A DNA stretch of 64,000 bases from Hemileia vastatrix (GCA_030280995.1 JASXTE010000002.1:9996683-10060682), one strand, 5' to 3'; counted from the first letter of the stretch, positions 33,932-45,897 are shown. Made by a program: numbers and translations. The notes: a model not told the origin generated them from the letters alone.

Positions 33932-34067
33932 TATAGCTAATCCTGGAAAGCTTGCGGTTACCTTACATCCCACCTCCCGCCAAAATCATGAGTTAAGGGC
34001 AGCTGACCTATACCTTTGGCGGGGAATGAGGAGCAAGACAACCGCAAGCTTTCCAGGATTAGCTGTA
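33932..34067. mobile_element. Highly palindromic MITE, upstream of the Dicer-like gene
   Basis: The 25 bases at 33935-33959 (AGCTAATCCTGGAAAGC..) are the exact reverse complement of 34040-34064. An inner pair (CCCGCCAAA / TTTGGCGGG) extends the stem. The right outer base context TACAGC resembles the MITE at 33395. A transcript would fold into one long hairpin. Confidence 0.75.
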
Positions 34068-34500
34068 AAAAATGCTTAAGCTTGACAGAAATTTTCATCT
34101 CTGCAACGAACTAAATTTGCAACTATTTTTTTACTTTAAATAAACTTCTTTCTTTTTCTACCCTTGCTGTTAGTAAGTTGAAGTTTATTTTCATTCTCAT
34201 TCACATATTTTCTCCGCAGAAAGTGCGTGATCTTCTACAAGCACATTGGAAATCCAATCATCAAGGGGAAGATATGGTCGCGCATTAAACTAAGACAGAA
34301 AAAAAAGGCAAATGAGACGCTGATTTCCACTTTTGATAGATTAACTAGCATTCTGGTGAATGGTGTGTATTTTCGCATATTCGGGTCTGGCGAGCGAGTT
34401 GGTTGTGGAGAATATTGCATATGCAAGTTGCCTCCGCCGCTGTCACTTCCATTCGCGTTCAATTTTTTGTCCGCCTCGGCCTGAAATTCCCTGGCCGGCC

Positions 34501-34508
34501 TTATAAAG
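34501..34508 (+). promoter_or_regulatory. TATA box of the Dicer-like gene
   Basis: TTATAAAG sits inside the palindrome GGCCTTATAAAGGCC, 60-67 bp upstream of ATG 34568. The short GC-rich tract around it stands out from the AT-rich surroundings. Confidence 0.5.
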
Positions 34509-34567
34509 GCCTTTCAAGCCACTCATTCAACAATCTTTTCCCATTCCGCTTTTACAGTTTAAAAGCT

Positions 34568-37500
34568 ATGGAAATTCCATCCTCACCAGAATCTCAAAAG
34601 AATGAAGTCATCTGTCTTTCCTCATCTCCCATTCCTCCACAAGAACCAATCATCATCTCTGATGATGATGATGACACTGATCATTTAACTGTATCAGGCA
34701 GTGATATCCCTTGTCACCCATTTTCACTTGTTCCTCGTCTCTACCAACAAGAAATAATTGATCAAGCCAAGACTCGTAATATCATTGTCCGATCTGACAC
34801 TGGAACTGGAAAAACTTTAGTTGCTATTCAGCTGATGCAATGGATTGCTTCTCAATCTCTTCAAGCAGTTGAAGGCCAAGAGTCTATCAAGAAAATTCAA
34901 GTCTTTCTTACTATTACTAGGCCTTTGGCTATTCAGCAAGTTGAAGCCATTAAAAAGTCAACCTCATTGGTTGTTCGTGCTTATACTGGTGATTTGAGAC
35001 CGGAATTTTCCAAGATTGAAAGATGGACTGAAGAATTGAAAGATGTTGATGTCATAGTGTGCACCGCTCAGGTCAGTAATACATCCACCCATCTATCCAA
35101 ATTCTTTTCACTTTACCCTGTGATAGATTTTGATGATTATTGAAATTAAACCTTGTTTCTTCTCATTTTGACACAGATTTTCTTGGACATCCTCAGCAAA
35201 GGATTTTGGAGCTTGAATAAGGTGTGTCAAACACTCGTTACTATATCCGGCGTGTATGGATAAACTTATGTTGTGCAATTGGAAAAAGGTTTCACTTCTT
35301 GTCTTCGATGAAGCTCATCATTGCCGGAAAAGTCATGTGTATCGCAAGATTATGTAAGACTCATTTTTTACTACCCTGGTTCACTTCTATTTTGGTCACT
35401 AAATGTCTGTGGTCACTCACATCCCTGTGGCAAATCTTACAGGCAAGTCCATTATCATCGGCTGGCTGCAGATCCGGCAATTAGTCTTCCTAAAATCTTA
35501 GGTTTGACGGCTTCTCCCCTTTGGGACTTCCGAGATTCTCGAAAAGCCAAGAAGGACATCAGGTTGGTATATTATCATGAAAAGTGGATGTATAAATTTA
35601 GACTCAAGCTCTTCACCTTATCCCAATTTTATATCTGCCATTCAACTTTTCAGGAGTCTACAGAACGATCTTGCCTCGCAAGTATATGAAGTTCGAGAAA
35701 ACCGAGAAAACTTAGAAACCTATACCCATGAACCGAAAGAAAGAACTATCTATTACGATCTCTGTGGTCCACAATCACCATCTTCGCTCGACATGATTCC
35801 TTGGGATGAGATACAGCAATTCCTGGATATGCAAACTGAATCTGCTTCTAAATTTTTAATCAGTATGGAATCAGCAGAAATAGTTGAGTTTATTTAGTCA
35901 TTAATGTGTTTGTTGCTATTTTTCTATATCCACCTTGAATGTTTATGACGATTTTACCTCCACCATGCAGGAAATTGGTATATACGGAAAACTGCAATAC
36001 CTATCAGACTGGATCACTTCACTTCTAGATTCTTCTCTTGATCAAGATTATCTTCACGTAGATCAAGAAGATTTTCGTGGCTCGTTACGGTGCTTGCGAA
36101 CAAAGCTGGAAGTGGTGTTGACCCAAAACTCTATTACATCAATGCTTTCTCCCAAAGTTATCGCTCTCATTGATTATTTGCTGGAACATTCAAACATGAA
36201 AAGTCCCAGATTTCATGCCATATTGTTTATTGAGCTGAAAAGGAATGCTCAAATTCTGAAGAAGATACTTGATCAGGTTGAGGAGCTCAAGCCCTTTGTG
36301 AAGTCAGCCGTTCTGATGGGTCATTGTAGCAAATCCAAGGCCAGTGGTGGATGTGGAATGAAGCCACGCATGGTGAGTCACTTGGCCTAGTAATTGCTTG
36401 CAATTTGGTTCAAATCTCTATACAGTAAATTAATTCATTATCAACATAGCAAAATCAAATCATTGAAAAATTTAAGAGTGGAGACATTAATATGATTATT
36501 TCTACCAGTGTTGCAGAGTATGTGCTATAGCTTATTAGTAATTGTTTATTGATTTTATTTTCTAATCAAATTGCTAATCACTTAGAGAAGGGCTTGATCT
36601 TCGCGAATGTAATGTAGTTATTCGATTTAATGACACGTTAAACTGGAAAGCGTCAGTGATTATCATAAAAAATTCATTGATTTCTCATCCTTAAAGCTGG
36701 CTTGACTTCACTTTTTTATTTTTTGCTTTTAATAGCTATATTCAATCTCGCGGACGCGCTCGCGCTAAAAATGCAGACTTTATTGTCTTTGCCGAGAAAG
36801 ATGGTCCCAGCAAATATGAACATTTTGCTAACAAGGAGTCGGTCTTAAGTTTTTTTATTTTTATAACACTCATTTGGAAATTTAATTATTTTTTTCTTGG
36901 GAAACCATGGTTTGCTCAATGGACTATTGTTGCACCCGAACAGAAGTGATGTTGCGACCTCACTTTATCTTGATCCACCTCAGATTGATGCGAAAGGCGA
37001 GGCTGAAGTCACCCCTCAATTGATATGTACCCTTCCAAACGGTCATTCGTCCATCTTGACCTACGGTGCCGCCTTGTCAATTATTAATGAGCTTTGCCAA
37101 TTATTACCAAAACCAGAAGATTCTCAATCTTCTCCACCTGCGTACTATGTCAAAAATACTAACGCGGGATATGTTGCTGAACTTACCCTCCCAACTTTTC
37201 AAGGATTGCCTGCTAGCGAGCGAATCTTTTCGGGAGAGGCGAAACCGAATAAGAAAGAGGCCATGAGGGATGCTGCATTCAAGGCTTGTGTTGCCCTTTA
37301 TGAAGCAAGTGTTTTAAACGCACACTTTCTTCCAGTGAAACCAGCTAAAACAAACGAAGCGATTGATGCTAATGGCAGAAAATTGGACAACCTCGCTCTC
37401 CCCGATAAAGTCGAAGTATGTTGCCCGAATCCATTTGGACAACTCGAAGATTCACCATTGCTACATCTGCACAAGCTTTCTTTCGATATTGGCGAATCTG

Positions 37501-40117
37501 AATCATGTTCAATCGGTTTCATATGTCAAAAGAAGCTAAGCTTGCCAGATGGACTCTACCTTTGGGATCATATTCAGGAAGGGAAAACTTTGCCCATTTG
37601 TATAGATGATATTATTGAGCTTCAGTGGACACCAGAGGAATCAGAAGATAACATCTCGCGGTTAACTAAGTTTACTTTGTTTGGGATTCAAGCAGCCGTT
37701 ACTCGGACAAATTATAGTGGAAAGTTACTATTTTTACTCGCCCCTTTAGCCGCAAATTCAATGGAAATTGATTGGAATTTGGTTGAAAACCACAAAACGA
37801 CGATCACGAGTGCTAAAGAAGCGCTTCAAGCACCTTATATTATTGCTCCCTTGAGGCCTTTACATTACCGGATCCTGAAGGCAACTTCATCTCTGGATCT
37901 CACTCATGAATCAGATCCACAGCAAGTTCCAAAAGACTCTTGTAGCTCTAAATTTATTACTAGAATATCAAGATTTAAAACTTTGGGTCATTTCATGGTT
38001 GTGGTTTTCGAAATAGCACATGAGAAGTGTCAATTTCCTATGGTGTATGTACAGTCCGCTTTACCGGTTCACAATAACTTGTCGAAAGTACCTACAGTCC
38101 AGAAAGAACGATCATTTCGGTTCTTGGTGCCCATATCAGTTTGTTTCACCAGTCCAGCTCCATTTTCAACATGGAGACTTTTTTCCTTCATACCCGCTTT
38201 CACAAGACGAATGTACGATTCATTGCAGGCTGTCTCAGTTTTAACGCAACTAGAAGCACAGGAAGTTCCAATCCCGTTAGCCGTGGAGGCCCTTACTCAA
38301 CCTGGTGTTGGCGTTGAATGGGATTATCAAACATTAGAAACCGTTGGTGACGCATTTCTTAAACTTGCTACTTCAGTTCATTTGTATGCATCTCAACCCA
38401 ATAAAGGCGAAGGTGACTTAAGTGCCTTGAGATCCCGATCAGTTGATAATATATATCTAAGAACGAAATCATATACTGCTGGCTTAGGAGGTTACGTGTT
38501 AAGTCAGCGCTATCGAACTGATCGATTTAGGGCTGCACATGAAGAAGATGCGAAACTTTTAGATTCTGGCGAATCACAACGAAAGATACCAAGAAGAGTT
38601 TTATCAGACGTAGTTGAAGCTTTGCTCGGGGCAGGCTATGTATCTGGCGGGGTACCGACTGCTTTAAAAATAGGCACTTCACTCGACCTTTGCTTTGGCG
38701 GCACAACTCATTGGACTGAGCGCGTTCATGATCTTCCTCAAAATTTTGATGATAAGTCTCAACCTGGCCTCACTCCAGCATTAATTGAATTGCAATATAA
38801 GATTGGGTACCAATTTCAGAATCCAGCTTTGTTGCTTCAAGCGTTGACTCATAGAAGCGTCAGCTCTTGTGTGACCAAATGTTATGAAAGAGAGGAATGG
38901 CTCGGCGATGCCGTCCTAGACTTGTGGATCACAGATAAAGTTTATCGAAGATACGAGGGATCAACCGCCAATCAGCTAACCCTAACAAGAGCTTGTTTAG
39001 TCACCAACGGCAGCATTGGCTTTCTTGCCATCCGCAAATTGCAATTACATCTAATTGTTCTGCACAATTCTCCAGAAGTGACAGAAGCATACAAAAAAGC
39101 TATCAGTGAAATTGAGCAATATCCCGACATCCCCAGTTTTTTTCATGATCTTACCAATGTCTTTACTGCTTTTGATCCGCCCAAGATATTGGGAGATGTG
39201 TTAGAAGCAATTGTAGGTGCCATATTTGTAGATTCTGGATTTAAATTAGAGACGGCATTTCAAGCGCTTGATTTCATTTATGAAGACGTTTTGCCCTGCA
39301 TTACTCGCTGCGAACCTATGGATCCCTTTTCCAGCCTTTTGCAAATAAAAGATAAATACCAATGCACTAGCTTAGAAAAGAAATGGCATGTTATTTCAGG
39401 TTTTCTTTTTTTTATATAATTTTTTTTTCTTCAGGAAAAAAAAACTTTCCTTAAATAAAAGAGGGATTTTCCAACAAGCTGAGTGATACTAAAGATAAAA
39501 TTTAGGCTGAATTTTGACAAAATTTTATTTTTGATTTGAACAGTGAGGTTGTCACAGCAGAAGCGTCCAATGAAAGCAACGGGTTAAGCGAGAATACTTT
39601 CAGGCGGTGTATCTTTACTTTTCATGATCAAGTTATTGGCCAAAGTCAGCACCCTACCTCAGCAGCTTTAGCAGAACAAAGAGCCGCCAAAGAAGCCATA
39701 ACTTTTCTCGAGGCGGTTGAGGCTACTCAATCTCAGGATGTTGCCAACCGTCTAGGAAACTTATGTGATTGTATCCAAATAGTGAAGCAAAGAGCCATCA
39801 TTGTAGACAAGGACGACGTAGGTGAAAGTCAACATGAAAGTCAACAGAAGGATACGGTAAATGTTTGTCCTTCCTTATCTAAGTCTAAAACCTCTGCAAA
39901 AAAAGCTAAAAAATCGAAACGAAAAGCGCTCGAATTAGACATCGGCGAAAGTAAGGATGCAAGTAATCAAGACTGTGAATTGCAAGAGTCAGGATATCCT
40001 GCAAAAAGACAAACATTAGATCCTCAATGTATTATTTCGGAAGTAAAGAATAAGATCATCGTCATTGAGAATGAAGTTATCGTTATTGATAGTGACGCGG
40101 AAACTGACCTCGATTGA
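34568..40117 (+). CDS. Dicer-like ribonuclease III
   Basis: RNAi endonuclease that cuts dsRNA into small RNAs. The inferred exons are 34568-35071, 35177-35221, 35289-35353, 35443-35562, 35654-35882, 35971-36372, 36450-36517, 36586-36651, 36736-36837, 36944-39399 and 39558-40117, all GT..AG and in phase, giving 1,538 aa. Domains in order: DExD/H helicase (GTGKT 79-83, DEAH 190-193, LTASP 226-230); helicase C (TSVAEEGLD from 474, QSRGRAR 503-509); Dicer dimerisation domain (about 555-650); RNase IIIa (E999, D1003, D1089, E1092); RNase IIIb (E1185, D1189, D1285, E1288); weak dsRNA-binding segment (about 1360-1412); Lys-rich stretch (about 1465-1478). All eight RNase III acidic residues are present. 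I recognise no PAZ domain. No internal stop was found. The last intron boundary is ambiguous (donor 39390 with acceptor 39547 also keeps the frame). ATG 34568 was chosen because it follows the TATA box. Confidence 0.93.
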
Positions 40118-41151
40118 TAATAATCCATTTATCATTTCAACACCAAACCTTGAAGATTTGGCCATGAAAATTATTTTCCCATCACTGATTTATGTCCAAC
40201 AACATCGTTGCATCTTCTCCTGGCACTTATGATTTGCTGGGTTTTGCAATTATGCTGTGATTTTTGTTCTTGCTCTTTACAATTTTGTGTTATATGTAAA
40301 ACCATTTTTGTCTAGTCTTGTTTTTAAAATTTCGTCTTCTTTCAATTTGAGAGCTTGATCTATTCTTCAAGTTTTTCCAGCCTCCCCAATCTTTTTTCCT
40401 ACATACATATGCACCCAAATATACAACCACAACTTATCAAGGTGCTGTTCGTGTTATTCAATTTACTTCCCATTCTTCCTTCAGCCTCTGAATCTTGATT
40501 TTCTGATAATATTATATCGAGGTTTCTTTATTTTTTCCGAACATTTATATTTTGTTTATTGTTTCAATTTTTTCTGCTCTAATGTCAAAAAAAAAAAAAA
40601 AAAAAAAAAAAAAGGAAGAAAAATTCTATCTAAACTAGTGTACTTTGCGAATTTTGGGATTTTTATTTCATCGTTTTTTTAGTTTAATAACTGTCGTTTT
40701 TGGCTTTGTATGTAGGGCAAGTGTGGAACAGAGAAATTGGAGAGTGGTGTATGAAATGTGATTGTTTGGCCTCAATGAATATGCGTAGGGTGAAAAAAAA
40801 GTTTGAGTAGTTGTTTTTGGTTTACTTTATGATTTGGGAACTGATTTTGAAGTATATTTGAAGTTTATATGTCGTCAATTGTTGAACTGCTTTTAAAAGT
40901 GGAATGGAACCAGCTACTGATTCATGAGTGATTCTTCCTCAAGGAATCAATTCTGGAATTGGTTTCACATTAGTTTGGTTTAATAGCTGTTCACCAATTG
41001 GTTTCGGATTGGTTTAAAAACTGTTAAGTGCTTAGTTTTAAAGTTGTGTCTAGGGCTTGAAATAGAAATAGACAATTGCTCAGCGTTTTTCCTTTATCCT
41101 GGTGTTGAGGAGAAACAGTGTGTCAGAGGGGTTGCGGAGGTCTGAACTTCA
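40118..41151. other. Dicer-like gene 3' flank
   Basis: No gene. The first few hundred bases are T-rich, as expected of a fungal 3' UTR. A run of about 28 adenines lies at about 40587-40614. No element boundary was found around it. Confidence 0.5.
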
Positions 41152-41154
41152 CAA

Positions 41155-41369
41155 CACTAGGAAAAAAACGCATGGTACCTGGAAGCAGGTGTCAATACCT
41201 AATTTCTTTTTGATTTCCAAACAAATGTAGTTTTGATACACTGAAAACTGGTGCGCTCAGTGTTCAATACACAGGATTTTCATAAGTTTTACAGCTGAGC
41301 TAAAGCTTAATTAAATCAAAGATATGGAATTACGCCTACTATCAGGTGCCTACATTTTTTTTTCTAGTG
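41155..41369. mobile_element. CACTA-type MITE
   Basis: 215 bp beginning CACTAGGAAAAAAA and ending TTTTTTTTCTAGTG. The inverted repeats continue imperfectly for about 35 bp (CCTGGAAGCAGG against CCTGATAGTAGG). CAA flanks both sides (41152-41154, 41370-41372), the 3-bp duplication typical of CACTA elements. Confidence 0.75.
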
Positions 41370-41624
41370 CAAATAAGTACTTTCCCTCTCTTTAAAATTG
41401 ATTTTTTTTTTTTTTTTTATGTTTATTTTGAGTTGTAACTGGCTGAATTGGGGACTTCATGTATTGTCTTTTTGGCGAGAGTGATTGTTAGATCTCTGTG
41501 GGTAGGTGGACAGTGAGCAAGAATCTTTTTCATTAATCATCCGAAATTTAATTCGTTCCAAAATAGCCACTCAAGTGATCTGAAACTTACACACATATCT
41601 AATTAAAAGCCCCAGATTCATATG

Positions 41625-41820
41625 ACAGCCATATTCGAAACGGTTGGTGCAGTTTTACTAAAAAAATTCGAAACTTTTGGTCAGCTCAATTGACATTTGA
41701 CAGCAAACTTAGCCTCCCATCACCAAAAATTTGCCAGTTTCTCTGTCAAATGTCAAGCATTCTGTCTAAATGATTTGATTCTTTTTGCAAAACTGCACCA
41801 GCCGTTTTGAATTTGGCTGT
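41625..41820. mobile_element. MITE related to the one at 33395
   Basis: About 196 bp with ends ACAGCCATATTCGAAACGG and the complement of CCGTTTTGAATTTGGCTGT. The subterminal GGTTGGTGCAG is shared with the MITE at 33395. TA follows the right end; the left flank reads TG. Confidence 0.7.
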
Positions 41821-42113
41821 ATCAGTAGGAGGTATTAAAGTTAGAAATTTGTCATTATTTAAAAGGTATTTCACAACACAAAAAGAAAGCAACAAACTTG
41901 ACATTGATTCTCAGTAAAAACATGTTTTGGGGGCACAATATGGACTATTTTAAATAATAATCATGGTTGATTTGGTGGAAAAAAGAGGTATTTTGAAATG
42001 GAAGATTTCAAACTTTGATATCCCCTATTAAGAAGGTACTCTTCATTTTTGTTATGTCTACGTAAGGCTATGCTTAGTGATTATTCAATATGTATATAGA
42101 ATTCCTAGTATAA

Positions 42114-42246
42114 AACCTATGGTGCAGCCGACGCGTATAACTCCGGTTCACTCCGGACGAAGTGCTGACACTGCTACCATAGGTAAGTAATGCATTTCCT
42201 GGGTTCACTCCGGACAAAGCACTGACACTGCTACCATAGGTTATGG
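42114..42246. repeat. Short tandem and inverted repeat unit
   Basis: GGTTCACTCCGGAC, then GCTGACACTGCTACC with ATAGGT, occurs twice about 64 bp apart. The block opens with AACCTATGGTGCAGC, an imperfect inverse of the closing GCTACCATAGGTT. It is possibly a tiny TIR element with one internal duplication. The minus-strand frame through it (79 codons) simply reflects the repeat. Confidence 0.5.
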
Positions 42247-42495
42247 GCTGTCCCTGATTTGTTACTAGCAGTAATAGAATCTTGTATTTTCCCGGAACGA
42301 TTGTGTGCCCCAAGCCTGTACCTCATTAAACGTGCCTGCACGGGCGTCCAATTCATTCTTGATGCACGTACTCTTCCGGCATTTAATTCATGCCTATAGA
42401 CTCAAACAACTCCAATCCTTTCAAGTCTAGACCTAAACTTCAACTATACCACATAAACACACCACAAAAAAGGTACCAAACCAACCATCAAAAAA

Positions 42496-42528
42496 TGAAA
42501 TACACCTGCCCTGGACAGGTGTATTTCA
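42496..42528. repeat. Perfect 13-bp hairpin
   Basis: TGAAATACACCTG (42496-42508), a 7-base loop, then its exact complement CAGGTGTATTTCA (42516-42528). No T-run or gene context decides its role. Confidence 0.55.
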
Positions 42529-42762
42529 ACAGCAAATTTTTTCCCTAAACACATCTTTGTTTGAATCAAACAAGTCATCAAAACACTTCCCTTCTTCATC
42601 ATGATTAGTTAGCTCTAGGTACAAAAGTGCCAACAACTAAATTTTTTTCACCTAATCCTTAAGGGCTTATTCATACAAATAGGGTATGTGATTTACAAGC
42701 ACTTAATAAATACCTTAATCATACACTTACCCTTAATCTTCATCACTGTTCATTAACATAAC

Positions 42763-42960
42763 ATGCCACTTTCAGTCTGCCATCAACTTGAGATCACTGC
42801 TACAGCTCTAGCTCTTGATCTAATGGTTAATTCTGATACTGATTCCAATGCTGAATTACCCCCACCAATGGAATCTAGAACTACTTCATCATATCAAACC
42901 AGTGCTATGAATGCTAAAATACTACAAATCACCCTCTCTCATTATGAAAGCCTAGCTTAA
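42763..42960 (+). pseudogene. Possible HARBI1-type ORF N-terminus
   Basis: ATG 42763 opens 65 codons with ALALDLMVNSDTDSNAEL. The layout resembles MALEMLLDSDSDSDSDLEED at the start of the Harbinger-like fragment at 60073. No transposase body follows. Weak. Confidence 0.2.
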
Positions 42961-43064
42961 CTAATTTACAATTTTGTGCAATGAAATTCCCCGGTTTCCC
43001 AGTTTCATTCATTTTGGTTCAGCTCCCAGACTTGAAATTGCATAAAATTTGCAATCACATAATG

Positions 43065-44545
43065 CAGCAGGAAAAATCTGTGCACTAGACATCTGGTGCT
43101 TTTTTTGGCTTCATGCATGGATTCTGCCTGTGATTCTGGTCATAACCCTGTCCCAGTTTTTCCTCCCCTCCCCTCTCCTCTAACTTGCCTTTCACTCTAC
43201 TAACTGTTCTTCCTTTATCTCTTGTCCTCTATTTCTCCCTTCCTTTTTCTTTAACTCCTCTTACCCTACATGCTCTCCCCTCTTACTTACCTCCACTTAC
43301 TTCTCATCCCCTTACCTTTACATACCTTATCTCCTGTTTCTCTCATCTCACTTCTCCTTACTCATTGGGATTCACGCATTGGTATGGACTAAATTCCAAG
43401 TCTCCTATTTCTCAAGCATTTTTTGGCCCTTTCATCAAGGTAAGTCTTTTTTTTTCTTACCATTTCCTTACTTTTCCTACCCCAAACATCTTTTTTATTC
43501 TGGACATAAATGAGCATATGAATTTCTTCATTAGGTATTTGGTGAAGTGTTTCAAGAGAATTTCAAGCCACATTCACAACCATGAAAAATTAAATAGTAG
43601 GATAAGATACATATTTCAAGAAAACACAAGTAGGGGCTCAAGGGGGCCAAACCTAGGTAAAAGATATACATTTTTTTCAATGCAATATAGTTAGCTAGTA
43701 AGACTTTCAAGTAATTGAGTGAAAATAAAATACTATGGTTCAATACTGCATGTTTCTACTGATTAACAGTGCTATGGAGATGAAAGAGAGTTGAGAAAAG
43801 AAGAGGGGGCTGGTGTGAAGGTGGAAAGAAGTTCTGGTGAGTAGTAGGGGATGCTAAGATAAGTGAGGTGGCAGGTAGTTCTGGGTAGTGGTAAGGGGTG
43901 GTAGGGAGCTGGAGAGGAGGTAAATAATGCATCAGGTAGAGCTTGGATATGGTAGGAAGTGGTAGGGAGCTGGAGAGGAGGTGAGCAAGGTGTCAGGGAG
44001 TGGTAGAAAGCTGGAGGGGAGGCAAGAGAGGTGTCAGGAAGTACTGGAGTGTGTTAGGGAGTGGTAGGAAGCTGGAGGGGAGGTGAATGAGGTGTCAGGG
44101 AGTGCTGGGGAGTGGTAGGGAGTGGTTGGGAGCTGGAGGGGAGGTGAGAGAGGCAGAAACAGAGTGCTGTGGAGTGGTAGCAGGACATAGAATTTATAGC
44201 TAGAATAATTATTCCATGCCTAATAGACTAAGGAAGGGTAATGCACATCATCTTAGTTGATTTCTGAATAGTGATTAGGAATGAAAAAACTAGCCACTTA
44301 ACACATTATCAGGATTTCAAACAAGGCAAAATGAGTGAAGGGAAGAAAAAGAAACAGGAGGTAGTGAGAGGGATGGGAGGCTTAGGGGAGAGGAGGTAAG
44401 GTAAGGGTAGGTATGATAGGGGGTAGTGAGTGTAGAGTGGGGATAGAATAGAGTCATTCAGTGACATAGACTGAATTCAGGACCAGAATCACAACAAGGG
44501 ATAGAAAAAAGCACTAGACATCTAGTGCATAATTTTTTCCTGCTG
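43065..44545. mobile_element. Non-autonomous TIR element with purine-rich interior
   Basis: Ends CAGCAGGAAAAAT and its inverse TTTTTTCCTGCTG. The inverted similarity continues through GCACTAGACATCTGGTGC (left) and GCACTAGACATCTAGTGC (right) and beyond for about 100 bp. The left arm is C/T-rich and the right arm G/A-rich, so the whole unit is a long imperfect inverted repeat of about 1.48 kb. I found no protein and no clear target duplication. Confidence 0.65.
43790..44170 (+). repeat. G/A-rich minisatellite
   Basis: About six degenerate copies of a 55-65-bp purine-rich unit built from GGAGTGGTAGGGAGCTGGAG, GGGAGGTGAG and GGTGTCAGGGA. It lies in the right arm of the TIR element at 43065. Confidence 0.7.
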
Positions 44546-45880
44546 TGTAAAATTTCTAAGATTCAGTCTCACTAAGATATATCATCTTCCCTTCATCTCT
44601 CACTTCAATCACTAATTGATGGTTTGGATAATTCTCACTTGACAGCTCTCAATGTAAGTCACTTTCTCATTTTTTGTAATTTAATTTCTGATTGTTATGT
44701 CTTTTTTTCTCTCTTTTCTTGATGTTTTTTTTGATCTTTTTTATCATATTTTTTATTTTAATAACTGACTTACATGTTATTTTTTCCTTTTTTTTCTTGG
44801 TTCTCCATCTTCTTTATTCTTGATTTACTGACTTTTTGGTGTTTTTTGGTGCTTTCTGGACATTTTTAGGGTTTTTATCTTTTCTTGGCCTTTTTCTTTC
44901 CTAAATCACTCCAGAATCATTCAGAACCACTTTCTGAGAATTTTCCACTTATTTTTAGGTGTTTTTGGGCAATTTTTTGTCTTTTTTTTGTTGAAACTAT
45001 TTGGAAATGTTTTCCAAGCATTTTCCAGTGTTTTTTAGTTTTTTAGTTTTTATTTTGTTTTGGCTATTTTGGGACTTTTTCACTTAAAACATTCAAAAAC
45101 ATTTGGACAAAATTTGGAAGTTCTTTGAAAGCATTGGAAAGTGATTCTCAGGTGCTTTTTAGCACTTTTCTGGAGTTTTTTTAGCACTTTTTTTTGAACT
45201 TTTTTCCACTTTTCTAGTAACTTTTGAGGCACTACTTTTAAGGCATTTCAGGGAGCTTTTGGAACAATTTTTAGGAACTTTTGGTACACTTTTTTTGTAA
45301 CTTTTGGGGGCACTTGTTTAGAGCTTTTGGGGACATTTTTGGAGACTTCTGGATGTTTTTTATTGCAACCTTTCACAACTTTTCTGGAGGCTTTTTTTAA
45401 CTTTAATTTTGACTTCTTTAACTATTTCAGGTATGATTTATCCAATTTTATTATTTTTTCATTTAGATTGATTTTATTTGAACTTTTTAGATAAAAATAA
45501 CTGAAAATATAGATTTGTTACACTGGATTAATAAGTTTAGAATCAAAGCTAATGTAAAAAATAAAATATGAGTTAGCCAACAAAAGTGTGGGGTCTAATA
45601 TAGGTTGTCAAGTTTTATTTTTATCTCATGAATTAATATTTAACAAGTCATATATGATACTATACTTACTTAAATTGATGAGCAATCAGGATTTTTGTCA
45701 TACAAAATAATCATGGGACATTTATTTTCCTCATGAGGTTTATGTATAGACTTGTGTTTGATTTCATTGAGTTTTGTCACAGATAACTTCAATTCACATT
45801 TTACTTGAATTGTCATTATTATAAGTTTTTTAATTATCTTACATGAAATGTTCACATTTGAATTTATGGAATAAACTTAA
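44546..45880. other. T-rich degenerate repeat region, no gene
   Basis: From about 44,690 to 45,430 the plus strand repeats variants of ACTTTTGG, GCACTTTT and TTTTTGGTG in a loose irregular pattern. Nothing coding was found. Beyond 45,430 the DNA is ordinary AT-rich sequence. Confidence 0.4.
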
Positions 45881-45897
45881 AATTTGACAATCTGGGC

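Noticed and set aside
36897..36943. Apparent start of a separate 840-codon gene
   Set aside because: It starts at a non-ATG codon inside an intron. Exon 9 of the Dicer-like gene splices in phase to 36944, so this is one gene.
40587..40614. Poly(A) run as the tail of a retroposed SINE or processed gene
   Set aside because: No target duplication, promoter boxes or gene-like body precede it. It is more likely a simple repeat in the 3' flank.
42074..42313. 79-codon minus-strand frame with internal repeat
   Set aside because: The repeated peptide is only the translation of the 64-bp duplicated unit.
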